From an uncultured Bacteroidales bacterium (GTDB lineage: Bacteria > Bacteroidota > Bacteroidia > Bacteroidales > Muribaculaceae), in NCBI GenBank assembly GCA_902779125.1, contig CACZAC010000040.1, positions 1-61,228 of the forward strand: 61,228 bases of DNA, read 5' to 3'. The position numbers and the translations under genes are program-made. Positions 8,816 through 17,422 of this stretch are shown here, piece after piece. Position 1 is the stretch's first letter, and each line of letters starts with the position of its first letter. The notes beneath the pieces were generated by a model that worked only from the letters and a program-made list of their open reading frames with translations, had not been told where the DNA came from and did no database searches.

Positions 8816-9692
8816 AGCGAACGACCTTTGTGAATTCGGGGGCCTTGTCCTTTTCAACAAGCACATAGACTTGGATTTCACTGGCAGGGGGCATGTCTGC
8901 CTTTTTCTCGCGCGGCATATCCATTGCAGTGAACAGGTATTCGGTTCCATCCAGGACGGTGCGAGATGCGACTGTTTTAGCCTTGGCATTGAGCATCGGA
9001 TAGCCGTTGACAGCCGCGTCAAAGATAGCAGCCTCGTCGGCACTGACGGGATGTTGCTCGGGGAAGTCGGCGGGCACAAAAAGTGAGTCTGATTGTGTAT
9101 TCGTCTCAATATTAGTTGGATCAGGCTCACTTATAAGTGGTGTATACAGTTTCAGGAACTGTTCAACCTCCTTAGGCATGGCATCCATGCGGGCGGCACG
9201 CACACCGTAACCTGTCATGATTTTGGCATTGGGTTGCTTCTCGGCCAAATCCTTCACACTTGATTCCAGTCCACCGCTGCCGAAGGTGCAGAACGGCACC
9301 ACCCACTTGCCGCTCAAGTCCACTTTCTCGAGCAGGGAGGCAATGGGAGGAGCATAAGTGCCGAACCAGATGGGATAGCCGATGAAAACCCATTCATAAT
9401 CGGCAATATTCGCTTTCAAGGGCTTGATTTCGGGCAAGATGCCTTTCTCGCGGTCAGCCTTGCAGCGGTGGATTGTTGCCTGGAACGCCGTGTCATAGGG
9501 CTCCACAAGGGTAATCTCCTCAATATCGGCATCGAGGCGTGTGGCAATCTCCTGTGCCACAGCCTTGGTATTCGACGTCTGGGAATAATACAATACCAGC
9601 ACCTTGCTCTTGGGCGCATCTTTCTTCGGGGTGCACGACACGACAGCTATTAAGGCTATAGCAGCACACATCAATAATGTCAGGATTCTCAT
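8814..9692 (-). CDS. Flavodoxin-family lipoprotein
   Basis: The N-terminus has a hydrophobic signal and a lipobox ending VVSC, with cysteine at residue 20, so the protein should be lipid-anchored. The flavodoxin domain begins KVLVLYYSQTSNTKAVAQEI, with the FMN phosphate loop SQTSNT. YPIWFGTYAPPIASLLE and FCTFGSGGLESSV are the other flavin-contact loops. A C-terminal extension of about 110 residues after the flavodoxin core has no recognised family. A lipid-anchored flavodoxin suggests an envelope electron-transfer or quinone-reduction role, but the partner is unknown. It stands alone, with a terminator 3'. Confidence 0.87.
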   Translation of the reverse strand: MRILTLLMCAAIALIAVVSCTPKKDAPKSKVLVLYYSQTSNTKAVAQEIATRLDADIEEITLVEPYDTAFQATIHRCKADREKGILPEIKPLKANIADYEWVFIGYPIWFGTYAPPIASLLEKVDLSGKWVVPFCTFGSGGLESSVKDLAEKQPNAKIMTGYGVRAARMDAMPKEVEQFLKLYTPLISEPDPTNIETNTQSDSLFVPADFPEQHPVSADEAAIFDAAVNGYPMLNAKAKTVASRTVLDGTEYLFTAMDMPREKKADMPPASEIQVYVLVEKDKAPEFTKVVR

Positions 9693-9733
9693 AACAGTTA
9701 GGAGTATTAATTGTTGTTAATTGGATAGTATCC

Positions 9734-10459
9734 TCACAATAGCCTGCCGTGGTCGGCGTAGCTGTAGTAGCGACGGCCACGGCACACGATGATGTGGTCC
9801 ACCAGCTGGATATCCATCACCTTGCATGCCTGGTGAATACGCTCGGTGAGGCGGTCGTCCTGGGTGCTGGGGTTAGGGTTGTCGCTCGGGTGGTTATGGG
9901 CGAGGATGATACCTGACGCAAGCCGTTCAATAGCGGGCCGCAGAATCATCTTTATATCGGCAACAGTCATCGCAGTGCCGCCGCTGCTGATGCGCACACA
10001 CTCCTCGACCTGCTTGGCATGGTTGAGCAGGATGACCATGATTTCCTCATGATCAAGGTGCTCCATACGGGGCCGCAGGTACTGATAGGCTTCCTCGCTG
10101 CTGGTGATTTTGAAGCGTTCGTCAAATTCCTCCTGCTGGTAACGGCGCGCCAGTTCCAGTGCGGCGAGGATTTCGATGGCCTTGACCTCACCGATGCCGT
10201 GGTAATTCTTCACCAGGTTGTTGATGCCCTTGCGTGCGATGAGGTAGAGTTTGTCGTCGTTGTCGCGCAAAATGCGCTGGCACAAGTCCACGACCGACTC
10301 GCCCGGCGTACCCACACGCAAGAGGATGGCAAGCAGCTCGGCGGTGGAGAGACTTCCGAAGCCGTGCTTCTTGGCCTTCTCGCGTGGGCGGTCCTCCTCG
10401 GGCACCGTCTCCTTGATGTTGCGGCTTCCCGCAGGCTTGCTATTGTCTTTCTCCTCCAT
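9734..10459 (-). CDS. radC: RadC/YicR-family JAB-domain protein
   Basis: The N-terminal helix-hairpin-helix part contains STAELLAILLRVGTPGESVVDL and IGEVKAIEILAALELARR. The C-terminal JAMM/MPN domain holds the metal site LAHNHPSDNPNPSTQDDRLTE. RadC was named for DNA repair but its biochemical role is unsettled. The 241-residue length is normal. It has an ATG start, and upstream is a nonamer array followed by three inverted GTTAGRA-type heptamers. It runs in the same direction as the upstream glycosyltransferase, with a 64-base gap. Confidence 0.93.
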   Translation of the reverse strand: MEEKDNSKPAGSRNIKETVPEEDRPREKAKKHGFGSLSTAELLAILLRVGTPGESVVDLCQRILRDNDDKLYLIARKGINNLVKNYHGIGEVKAIEILAALELARRYQQEEFDERFKITSSEEAYQYLRPRMEHLDHEEIMVILLNHAKQVEECVRISSGGTAMTVADIKMILRPAIERLASGIILAHNHPSDNPNPSTQDDRLTERIHQACKVMDIQLVDHIIVCRGRRYYSYADHGRLL

Positions 10460-10462
10460 AAT

Positions 10463-10516
10463 GGATTGACTGGATAAACTGGATTGACTGGACAGAAAAA
10501 CTTCTAACTCCTAACT
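10463..10516. repeat. Nonamer array GGATTGACT plus inverted heptamers
   Basis: GGATTGACT, GGATAAACT, GGATTGACT and a partial GGACAG occupy 10463-10495 in 9-base phase. CTTCTAACTCCTAACT at 10501-10516 is the reverse complement of the GTTAGGA heptamer family seen after ubiE. The block fills the gap between radC and the glycosyltransferase. Confidence 0.75.
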
Positions 10517-10523
10517 GGAAGAA

Positions 10524-11519
10524 TCACTTGCCTTTGCGCATTGTCACTTCCTCGTTGATGTCACGGCCATGCTTGAGGAGGATTTTCCACACATAGGCCT
10601 TGATGAAGCCCCAGCCGTAGCTGCACAGCTGGGTGAAGCTTGTGGCAACGGCAAGACTGGCGATTTTCACATCACGCGTCTCAATCAAGGCACCAATCCA
10701 CAGCATTGCGGCATAGAGCAGGATGGGCAGGATGAACCACCATTTCCATAGCGAGAGTAACAACAGCAGTACACAGCCAATCAGGAATACAGCGGGTAGG
10801 CAGTGTACCGCCTTGAGGCTGTCGGGATAAAGCAGTTTAAGCGTGATGCGCGACATGCCGAAGACGTAGGTCTGACGTGCAAACTTGCTGATGCTAGTAC
10901 GACGCTTGTGATAGACGAAAGCCGGACGAATCAGGCGAATATTGAACCCCGTCTGGCGCACGCGTGTGCTCATGTCGATGTCCTCGCTGAACATCTCGCG
11001 GAAACCGCCCACTTTCTCATACACCTCGCGCGAATAGCCCATGTTGAACGAGCGGGGCACGAATTTCTCCATCTGCACCTTGCCACCGCGGATACCGCCT
11101 GTGGTAAGGAACGACGTCATCGAGAAGGAAATCGCCTTCTGTACGTCGGTGAAGTCGTCGCTCGCCGCATCGGGCCCGCCGAAACATGGCACATAGTTGT
11201 TCGCTAGTTCACGGCCCAGCGTCTTGAAATAGTCGGGCGGGATGACACAGTCGCTGTCAAAGAACACGAAATATTGGCCCGTAGCATGCTCCAGGCCGTA
11301 GTTACGGGCGATGGAACGCCCCTCGTTGGCTTTATAGAAATAACGCAGGTCCAGCTCACTGCTGTAGCGCAAGGCAATATCCTCACAACGCTCTGTGGAG
11401 CCGTCCTCTACCAGAATAATCTCAAAATCCTTGTCGGTCTGACGGGTGAGGCTCCTCAACAGGTCCTCCACCTCGTCACGCCGGTTATACACCGGCACTA
11501 TCACTGAAAAATAAGGCAT
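10524..11519 (-). CDS. Family 2 glycosyltransferase with C-terminal membrane segments
   Basis: The GT-A fold starts FSVIVPVYNRRDEVEDLLRSL, with the nucleotide-sugar motif VEDGST. FFDSDCVIPPDY is the DxD metal site, and FSEDIDMSTRVRQTGFNI carries the ED catalytic motif. After about residue 240 there are two to three membrane-spanning segments, so the enzyme should act on the cytoplasmic face of the inner membrane, probably in surface polysaccharide or glycolipid assembly. Sugar donor and acceptor cannot be read. It stands outside the polysaccharide clusters at 18-20 kb and 28-31 kb. Confidence 0.9.
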   Translation of the reverse strand: MPYFSVIVPVYNRRDEVEDLLRSLTRQTDKDFEIILVEDGSTERCEDIALRYSSELDLRYFYKANEGRSIARNYGLEHATGQYFVFFDSDCVIPPDYFKTLGRELANNYVPCFGGPDAASDDFTDVQKAISFSMTSFLTTGGIRGGKVQMEKFVPRSFNMGYSREVYEKVGGFREMFSEDIDMSTRVRQTGFNIRLIRPAFVYHKRRTSISKFARQTYVFGMSRITLKLLYPDSLKAVHCLPAVFLIGCVLLLLLSLWKWWFILPILLYAAMLWIGALIETRDVKIASLAVATSFTQLCSYGWGFIKAYVWKILLKHGRDINEEVTMRKGK

Positions 11520-11604
11520 CTTAACTCTGACTTTTGCTATTAGACCACAAAATTACTCATTTTCCAGTTTTTCAACTACAAATTGCACGAATTTTACAAA
11601 AACT

Positions 11605-11880
11605 CTATTTCTCGCCGTAATGGGAATGCATGGCGAGAATGTGGACAATGATGCGGTCGTCGTCTATCGTATAGATGAGACGATGCTCGCGATTGATGCG
11701 CCTTGACCACATGCCAGCAAGAGAAAAACGCAAAGCTTCGGGTTTGCCAATGCCAGTGTACGGATGCTGGGCGATGTCTGCCAGCAAGAGCTTGATGCGA
11801 TTCACAATTTTCACATTGCCGCTCTTGACGAAGGCGTTATAATGCGCTATTGCCGTCTCAGTGAGGATTATTCGGTACAT
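11605..11880 (-). CDS. yoeB: YoeB/Txe-family mRNA interferase toxin
   Basis: A RelE-fold ribosome-dependent RNase that would cleave mRNA when free of its antitoxin. At 91 residues it contains KIVNRIKLLLADIAQHPYTGIGKPEALR and WSRRINREHRLIYTI, strongly matching YoeB, and the C-terminal HSHYGEK ends with the catalytic HY region. Its start lies inside the antitoxin 3' end (13-base overlap), the usual arrangement. It is complete and looks functional. Confidence 0.94.
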   Translation of the reverse strand: MYRIILTETAIAHYNAFVKSGNVKIVNRIKLLLADIAQHPYTGIGKPEALRFSLAGMWSRRINREHRLIYTIDDDRIIVHILAMHSHYGEK

Positions 11881-12161
11881 GTGATGCGGTCTAAAAGTTC
11901 ATCAATCGTTTCACCCTCTTGCTGAGCGGTCACACGACCATAGGCGATGTCATCCTCGGCAGCCATGAGCGCTTGCAAGAGCTGCGGACGCTGAAGGACA
12001 AACTCTGTTTCCATAATGGCATTGTAGTCCTCAAGACTGATGACGACAACGCTCTCGGCGCCAGGACGGCTGACAATCAGCGGCTCATTATCGGTTGCGA
12101 CGGCATCCAGATAACTCTTGAGGTTATTCCTCAAATCGGTGTAATTAGTAGTTTTCATCAT
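11868..12161 (-). CDS. yefM: YefM/Phd-family antitoxin
   Basis: The N-terminal Phd/YefM fold (TTNYTDLRNNLKSYLDAV, then EPLIVSRPGAESVVVISLEDYNAI) is a DNA-binding dimer. The C-terminal part is the flexible toxin-neutralising tail. It has 97 residues and a double ATG at 12161/12158. A promoter with an inverted repeat between its -33 and -7 elements lies just upstream and fits autorepression by the antitoxin or the complex. Confidence 0.92.
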   Translation of the reverse strand: MMKTTNYTDLRNNLKSYLDAVATDNEPLIVSRPGAESVVVISLEDYNAIMETEFVLQRPQLLQALMAAEDDIAYGRVTAQQEGETIDELLDRITCTE

Positions 12162-12179
12162 GCATTTATTTTATCACCG

Positions 12180-12210
12180 CAAATTTAAGTACTTTTTTCA
12201 GTACTTACAA
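12180..12210 (-). promoter_or_regulatory. Promoter and operator of the yefM-yoeB operon
   Basis: Read on the minus strand, TTG (12208-12210), a 20-base spacer, then TAAATTTG (12180-12187) make a Bacteroidetes promoter. The palindrome AAGTACT / AGTACTT (12187-12193 and 12200-12206) lies in the spacer between the two elements. A protein bound there would block the promoter, as expected for YefM-family autoregulation. The leader is only about 12 bases. Confidence 0.75.
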
Positions 12211-12250
12211 GTAATTAGACTAGAAAAATTAAACAGGTTGTTTTGGTTGT

Positions 12251-13618
12251 CTAGTCTATTGTCTTGGTTGTCTGAGAATTGTGGGTGAGTTTGAAGCGTT
12301 GCATGATGATGACGGCAACGAGGAAGGCGGCAAAGTCGCTGGCGGGCAGCGATGCCCACACGCCATCGAGGCCCCAAAGTGAGGAGAAAAGCAGCAGCAT
12401 GGGCAACAGGAACAGCAGCTGGCGCGAGAGCGACATGAAGATGCTGATGCGCACTTTGCCGATGGTCTGGAAGAAGTTGGTCACTACGGCCTGATAGCCG
12501 ATGACAGGGAAGACCAGCATGTTGATGCGGATGCCTCGGATGGAGATGGTCAGCAACTGCTCGTCGTCGGTAAACAGGCGTGTACATGGTCCAGGCAACA
12601 ACTCGCCAATCACCCAACCTACTGTCATTGCAATAACCGAGGCTGTGATGGTGAGCCGCAGCACCTGCTTGACACGGTCCATGTTGCGTGCACCATAGTT
12701 ATAGCCGGCAATGGGTTGGAAACCCTGGCAGATACCCATGATGACCATAAAGAAAATGAATCCCAAGCGGTTGGCGATGCTATAAGCGCCCACAGCCAGG
12801 TCTCCGCCGTATTTCATCAGGGCGTTGTTCATGAAGATGGCAATCACACAACCCGTGAGCTGCATGGCAAACGGCGAGATGCCGATGCTCACGATGTCCT
12901 TGACAATCGCCTTGGCAGGCTTGAGGAAGCGCCACTCGAGATGCAGCAACTCGCGCTGACGGCTGAATTGCCACAATTGCCAGCATAGGACGATTACCTG
13001 AGCCAATATGGTGGCGATGGCTGCACCCTTGATACCCATGTGCAGGGGCCAAATGAAAATCGGGTCAAGAATGGTGTTCAGTACCACCGTAACTATGGTC
13101 GCTATCATCGCTGCTCGAGGCTTGCTTGCCGACCTCAGGGCGGCATTCAGTCCCAAGTACAGGTGAGTGATGACATTGCCCACCAACAGGATGAACATGT
13201 AGTCACGGGCATGAGGCAGTGTCTGCTCACTGGCACCGAAGAACGTCAAGATGGGGTCCAGGAAGATGATTGACACAATGCCCACCAGCAGACCCGTGAT
13301 GATGTTCAAGGCGACCATGTTGCCCAGCACGTTGTTGGCCTTGTCATACTGGCGCTGCCCGAGTCGCAACGACATCAGGGTGGAACCGCCGATACCCACC
13401 GCTGCGCCGAATGCCGCGCCAATGTTCATCAGCGGGAACGAGATGCCCAAGGCGGCCAGTGCCATCGGACCCACGCCGTGACCGATGAAGATGCTGTCCA
13501 CCATGTTGTAGAGCGATGACGCCGTCATCGCTATCACCCCAGGCAAGGCATACTGACACAGCAGTTTGCCTACTGGTTGTGTTCCAAGAGCTAATGTCGC
13601 TACCTTGTTGTCTTTCAT
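12251..13618 (-). CDS. MATE-family multidrug efflux transporter
   Basis: A 12-helix cation-coupled exporter in the inner membrane. Two homologous halves are visible: LLCQYALPGVIAMTASSLYNMVDSIFIG in the first and ISPFAMQLTGCVIAIFMNNAL in the second. GICQGFQPIAGYNYGA is a MATE signature, and the 455-residue length is normal. It resembles the MepA/DinF branch; drug or metabolite specificity cannot be read. The last codons and stop lie in GTT/GTC-rich repetitive DNA in which TTGGTTGTCT occurs twice, 21 bases apart. It is downstream of the ATPase-TOPRIM gene with a 107-base gap and could share its transcript. Confidence 0.93.
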   Translation of the reverse strand: MKDNKVATLALGTQPVGKLLCQYALPGVIAMTASSLYNMVDSIFIGHGVGPMALAALGISFPLMNIGAAFGAAVGIGGSTLMSLRLGQRQYDKANNVLGNMVALNIITGLLVGIVSIIFLDPILTFFGASEQTLPHARDYMFILLVGNVITHLYLGLNAALRSASKPRAAMIATIVTVVLNTILDPIFIWPLHMGIKGAAIATILAQVIVLCWQLWQFSRQRELLHLEWRFLKPAKAIVKDIVSIGISPFAMQLTGCVIAIFMNNALMKYGGDLAVGAYSIANRLGFIFFMVIMGICQGFQPIAGYNYGARNMDRVKQVLRLTITASVIAMTVGWVIGELLPGPCTRLFTDDEQLLTISIRGIRINMLVFPVIGYQAVVTNFFQTIGKVRISIFMSLSRQLLFLLPMLLLFSSLWGLDGVWASLPASDFAAFLVAVIIMQRFKLTHNSQTTKTID

Positions 13619-13624
13619 TTTTTC

Positions 13625-13725
13625 AATTTACAAACAACTTCAACAACACTGAACAACAATAATGTCAAGTTATATAAAACATTGGGTTGTTCAAGTTGTT
13701 GTTTGTTGTTACTGTTGTTTGATGC
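13625..13725. repeat. GTTGTT-rich inverted-repeat spacer
   Basis: The left half is rich in CAACAA-type words (ACAAACAACTTCAACAACAC) and the right half in their complements (GTTGTTCAAGTTGTTGTTTG). The two halves could pair into a long imperfect hairpin around the AT-rich centre near 13665-13680. It fills the gap between two minus-strand genes. Confidence 0.5.
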
Positions 13726-15291
13726 TTATTCCTCGATGCCAAAGCAGTGCTTGATGGCACGGCGGATGGCATGGGCGTTCTCGCTGTTGCCCTTAAGGAT
13801 ATTCAGCACGCCACGGATGTAATCATCCCTGCCCTTGAAACCACACAGGATGGCGACGTTACTCTCCACGAGCATGAGTTTCTGGTTATAGACCCTGAGG
13901 ATGCTCTCATAGTCGTCGTTGTCCTCATAGACATGGAACTCGCGGCACAACTGGTCATACAGACCGCGGGGATTGATTTCGCTCACCAGTTCCACCATGT
14001 GGTTCTCAAGGGCGTTGATGCTGGTGAATTTCATGTCAATGCGCATTTCCACGTCACGTTTCACACGATGGCGCACATGCATGAGTGCCTGCTGCTTGAG
14101 TTCCTTGGTAAACATGGTGATGACACGTCTTTTTACCTTGGGGAAGACGAGGTCCGGATTGCGGCGCTTGTGGCGTGCCACAGCGCGGATGACGCCTTCG
14201 AGCATAAGAATGTTCTCCACCTCGGCTACATTGGGGACAAGGATGTTCTTCTTGCGCAGGTACTCCACTTCCTGTTCACTGCGGCGGTCACGGTCCACGA
14301 TGCCACGGCATTCAAGTTGGTGGAAACTCTCCAGGTCGCCAAAGGTGCGCACTGTCTCGATGACTTTGTTGCAACTGCCCAGCGGTTTAACGGTGTATTC
14401 GGGGAAGATGAGCGGATACAGGCGCGAGTCGATGCTGTGCTTGTCGTCACCCTCGATGAAGAGGACAGGCTTGCGGCTGCCCAGCAAGTCGAGCAATGCA
14501 GCGTCGAGGTCACGACTTGATGTCATCACCTCATAGTCCCATGCCACTGCCTCGGGGTCAAACTCCTTGACCCACACGCACTGGTTATCGATGCGTGAAC
14601 TGGCAAAATCAACATCATGGGTATTGTAGATGAATGTGCAGTCGGGGCGCATCTGTTCCAGCACGTTCCACAGCGTGCGCATGATGCTGCTGTGGATAAA
14701 CGTTTCGGGGTCATCAACCAGGATGGCGGCATCGGGCATGGCATAGAGCACGGCACCGATGTAATAGAGCACTGACTTCTCGCCATCACTCAGTCCCATC
14801 AACGGATACTTGTCTTCATAGCCCTCAGTAGAAAACATCAGTTTGCCGTTTTCGCGCAGCACCTTGTTTTTGGGGAAGACCTCTTGCCATTTCTTAACGG
14901 TAATGTCGAGTTTGGTCTTGGGAAACTCCATCTGCTCATCCATGAGTTTGTGAGCCTTGAAATTCATCAGTTCACGGAACTCGTCGTTGAGCATGACATA
15001 GAACAGCTTGTCAAACTCAGTCTCGGCGATGTTCTTAATCTGCGGATTAGCAGCGTTCATGCGGTTGAACAGGTCATCAATCGAGCCGGGCAGCGTCTTG
15101 GCCGAGGCGGGAGACGGGAACAGCGCCTTGAGTGCCGAAATGCGGTAGGCCTTATCTCCAATCTCATCTACCAAGGCCGAACAAAAGCGGCTCTTGCCGG
15201 CACCGTTAGTACCGATTATCGTAACCTGTTTGGACTCAATCAGCACTTCAGGCTGATGGCCGTCCATCCTTTTTGGTAGTCTGATGTCCAT
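13726..15291 (-). CDS. Fused ABC-type ATPase and DUF4435 TOPRIM-like protein (PARIS/OLD-like)
   Basis: One 521-residue protein joins two modules. The N-terminal half is an ABC/SMC-like ATPase: Walker A GTNGAGKS at 27-34, signature LSDGEKS at about 167-173, Walker B AAILVDDPE at about 188-196 and H-loop NTHDVDF with H225. The C-terminal half has a TOPRIM-like pattern: VLFIEGDDK with E280, IVDRDRR at 331-337, and PNVAEVENILML with acidic residues near 357-359, matching DUF4435. ATPase plus DUF4435 is the pairing of the PARIS defence system (AriA plus AriB, sometimes fused) and resembles OLD nucleases. Function here is inferred, and a housekeeping role is possible. Neighbours are a MATE exporter and a toxin-antitoxin pair; no phage gene is nearby. 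Confidence 0.8.
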   Translation of the reverse strand: MDIRLPKRMDGHQPEVLIESKQVTIIGTNGAGKSRFCSALVDEIGDKAYRISALKALFPSPASAKTLPGSIDDLFNRMNAANPQIKNIAETEFDKLFYVMLNDEFRELMNFKAHKLMDEQMEFPKTKLDITVKKWQEVFPKNKVLRENGKLMFSTEGYEDKYPLMGLSDGEKSVLYYIGAVLYAMPDAAILVDDPETFIHSSIMRTLWNVLEQMRPDCTFIYNTHDVDFASSRIDNQCVWVKEFDPEAVAWDYEVMTSSRDLDAALLDLLGSRKPVLFIEGDDKHSIDSRLYPLIFPEYTVKPLGSCNKVIETVRTFGDLESFHQLECRGIVDRDRRSEQEVEYLRKKNILVPNVAEVENILMLEGVIRAVARHKRRNPDLVFPKVKRRVITMFTKELKQQALMHVRHRVKRDVEMRIDMKFTSINALENHMVELVSEINPRGLYDQLCREFHVYEDNDDYESILRVYNQKLMLVESNVAILCGFKGRDDYIRGVLNILKGNSENAHAIRRAIKHCFGIEE

Positions 15292-15422
15292 GTTGATGGT
15301 CGTTTTGTTTCTTGTGGGGTAAAATTAGATATTATTTCTCATTGTAACAACATTTTTGCGCCGAAAGTGCCGAAATAAGCATTTTTTATACAATTTTGTC
15401 ACGACAGAAAAGCCTTTTTTGC

Positions 15423-15430
15423 TACTTTTG
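15423..15430 (+). promoter_or_regulatory. -7 element placed directly before the metal permease start
   Basis: TACTTTTG ends 8 bases before the ATG at 15439. A TTTG at 15395-15398 is 24 bases upstream, slightly long for a -33. Transcription would start at or next to the start codon, so the mRNA would be leaderless or nearly so. Confidence 0.6.
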
Positions 15431-15438
15431 CCCTCGTT

Positions 15439-16683
15439 ATGATGGACTATGTGAACGCGTTTATATCTATGCTGAACGGCATGTCGCCCTATCTGCTGTT
15501 AGGTTTCCTGATTGCGGGGGTGCTGCATGCGTTTGTGCCGTCGGCCATCTACAGCCGCTATTTGTCAGGGACGGGACTGCGGTCGGTAGCGACAGCTGCG
15601 GCCTTCGGTATTCCCTTGCCGTTGTGCTCGTGCGGCGTGTTGCCCACAGCGGTCGCCTTGCGTCGCAGCGGTGCCTCGCGTGCTGCATCGACATCGTTCC
15701 TCATCGCCACGCCCCAGACAGGTGTCGACAGCATCATGGCGACTTATTCGATGATGGGTCTGCCCTTTGCCATACTGCGTCCCGTGGCGGCATTGATGAC
15801 GTCGCTGATTGGCGGATTGGCCGTCGGCCACTGGGAGCGCAAAGGAGCCCTTGACGATGTACACGATAAGACTAATTACGAGTTTAGCGAATTGCCAAAG
15901 GGATTCTGGAACAAAGTGAGGGAAACCTTTAAATACGGTTTCTTTGACATGATGCAGAGCATCGGGCGCTGGCTGTTGCTCGGTCTGGTAATTGCCACAC
16001 TGATTACCGTGTTGTTGCCCGACGACTTCTTCTCGACCTATGCCCGATGGCCGTTGCTGAACATGGTGATTATCGTTGCGGTGGCGGTACCGATGTATGT
16101 ATGCGCCACTGGGTCCATCCCTATTGCCGCTGCCCTCATGCTCAAGGGCATGTCACCCGGTTGCGCCCTGGTTCTGCTCATGGCGGGACCTGCCGCCAAT
16201 GTGGCGTCGATGTTTGTCGTCAACAACGCCTTCGGGCGCAAGGCAACCATCGTCTATTTATTGTCAATTATTGGCGGTGCAATGGGTTTCGGCGTCCTGG
16301 TGGACTACTGGCCGGGACTGCGTGAGATGTTTGTCAACGCCCTACCCTGCCATGTCATGCACCACGGCATGCACGGCGCATCATGGTTCAGCACCACCTG
16401 CAGTGTGGCACTGCTTGGCATGATTGTTGCCGCCTTAGGAGCAAAATATTGGAAATCTTATCAAATCAAACGAAATAAAACTACTGCAATGAAAGAATTC
16501 AAAGTTAAAGGCATGATGTGTGCCCACTGCAAGGCCAATGTTGAAAAAGGCATTGCCGCTCTCCCCGGTGTAGAGAAAGTCACCGTTGACCTCGCCAAAG
16601 GAACCGCCCTTGTCGAAGGTTCCATTCCCGACCAGCTCATTATCGACTGCATCGAGGACCTAGGCTACCAGTACGAGCCTTAA
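15439..16683 (+). CDS. SO_0444-type Cu/Zn efflux permease with C-terminal HMA domain
   Basis: An inner-membrane permease of the DUF318/ArsP-like group. The conserved metal motif PLCSCGVLPTAVALRRSG lies in the first half, with its echo VCATGSIPIAAALMLKGM in the second. About eight hydrophobic segments are visible. A histidine-rich loop (HVMHHGMHG) precedes the last membrane segment. Residues about 345-414 form a heavy-metal-associated domain with the copper-type motif GMMCAHCKANVEKG. This points to export of Cu, Zn or a related soft metal, with the HMA domain delivering or sensing the ion. The start may be ATG 15439 or the next codon, ATG 15442. Confidence 0.9.
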   Translation: MMDYVNAFISMLNGMSPYLLLGFLIAGVLHAFVPSAIYSRYLSGTGLRSVATAAAFGIPLPLCSCGVLPTAVALRRSGASRAASTSFLIATPQTGVDSIMATYSMMGLPFAILRPVAALMTSLIGGLAVGHWERKGALDDVHDKTNYEFSELPKGFWNKVRETFKYGFFDMMQSIGRWLLLGLVIATLITVLLPDDFFSTYARWPLLNMVIIVAVAVPMYVCATGSIPIAAALMLKGMSPGCALVLLMAGPAANVASMFVVNNAFGRKATIVYLLSIIGGAMGFGVLVDYWPGLREMFVNALPCHVMHHGMHGASWFSTTCSVALLGMIVAALGAKYWKSYQIKRNKTTAMKEFKVKGMMCAHCKANVEKGIAALPGVEKVTVDLAKGTALVEGSIPDQLIIDCIEDLGYQYEP

Positions 16684-16808
16684 GGAGTCAGGAGTTAGGA
16701 GTCAGGAGTCAGAAGTTAGGAGTCAGACAGGACTAGAGACTAGGGACTAGAAACTAGGGACTAGGGACTAGAAACTAGAGACTAGAGACTAGGGACTAGA
16801 AACTAAGG
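16683..16808. repeat. Eighteen-word heptamer array filling a convergent gap
   Basis: Words AGGAGTY, then ACTAGRR, run in unbroken 7-base phase from the last base of the permease stop codon to beyond the NUDIX stop codon (16803-16805, CTA on this strand). The switch from one word family to the other at about 16725-16731 keeps the phase. No hairpin terminator is seen in this convergent gap, so the array occupies the whole interval. Confidence 0.9.
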
Positions 16809-17351
16809 GTGTTCTGCCAGGTAGCGCCACAGCGGGGCCGCCATGAGTGCCTGCAGCTGGCGGTTCTCGCGCAGCATTGATTCTACTTCACCACGTGATA
16901 GCAACAGCACAGCGATGTCCTCACCGGCATCAAGGTGCTGGTTGCTCACTTGTTCTACCCCCTCGGCAAGGAAACAGTGTGTGATATTGTCACAGATACT
17001 GGGATTCTGCCCCACCGTCATGATTTCGCGCCACTCGCCGCCACCATAGCCAGTTTCCTCGAGCAGTTCGCGTTTAGCTGCCTGCAAGGGAGTTTCGCCC
17101 TCTTCCACTACACCGGCACACAGTTCGTCAAGCACCACATCCATCGCATGACGGTACTGCCGCACCATGACAAACTCACCCTCACGGGTGATGGCAATGA
17201 TGTTTACCCATTCGGGGTATTCCAACACATAATGTTCAGGGTTGATGCGTCCGTCAGGCAGCTGAACTTTATCGACCCGTGCCGTGAGCCAGGGCCGCCG
17301 GATAATGTAGCGGCTCTCGAGCGTAGTCCATTTTTTGATTTCCTTAGCCAT
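16803..17351 (-). CDS. NUDIX hydrolase (ADP-ribose pyrophosphatase-like)
   Basis: The Nudix box is complete: GVVEEGETPLQAAKRELLEETG matches GX5EX7REUXEEXGU. The preceding VVLDELCAGVVEEGE and the N-terminal EYPEWVNIIAITREGEFVMVRQYRHA fit the ADP-sugar pyrophosphatase (NudF-like) group. The reading frame stays open far upstream, but that part is antisense to the UpxY gene. The ATG at 17351 (MAKEIKKW) gives a normal 182-residue protein. Likely substrates are ADP-ribose or related nucleotide sugars; specificity is not certain. Confidence 0.9.
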   Translation of the reverse strand: MAKEIKKWTTLESRYIIRRPWLTARVDKVQLPDGRINPEHYVLEYPEWVNIIAITREGEFVMVRQYRHAMDVVLDELCAGVVEEGETPLQAAKRELLEETGYGGGEWREIMTVGQNPSICDNITHCFLAEGVEQVSNQHLDAGEDIAVLLLSRGEVESMLRENRQLQALMAAPLWRYLAEHP

Positions 17352-17422
17352 GCTTTTTAGTATCGGTTTTGTTATTATAACGTGTAAAAAGGGCAAATGG
17401 TACAGTTTTACGAAAATTTCCG

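Noticed and set aside
11605-15291. The TA pair, MATE gene and ATPase-TOPRIM gene as one mobile defence island
   Set aside because: No integrase, att-like repeats or composition change was visible; only adjacency supports it.
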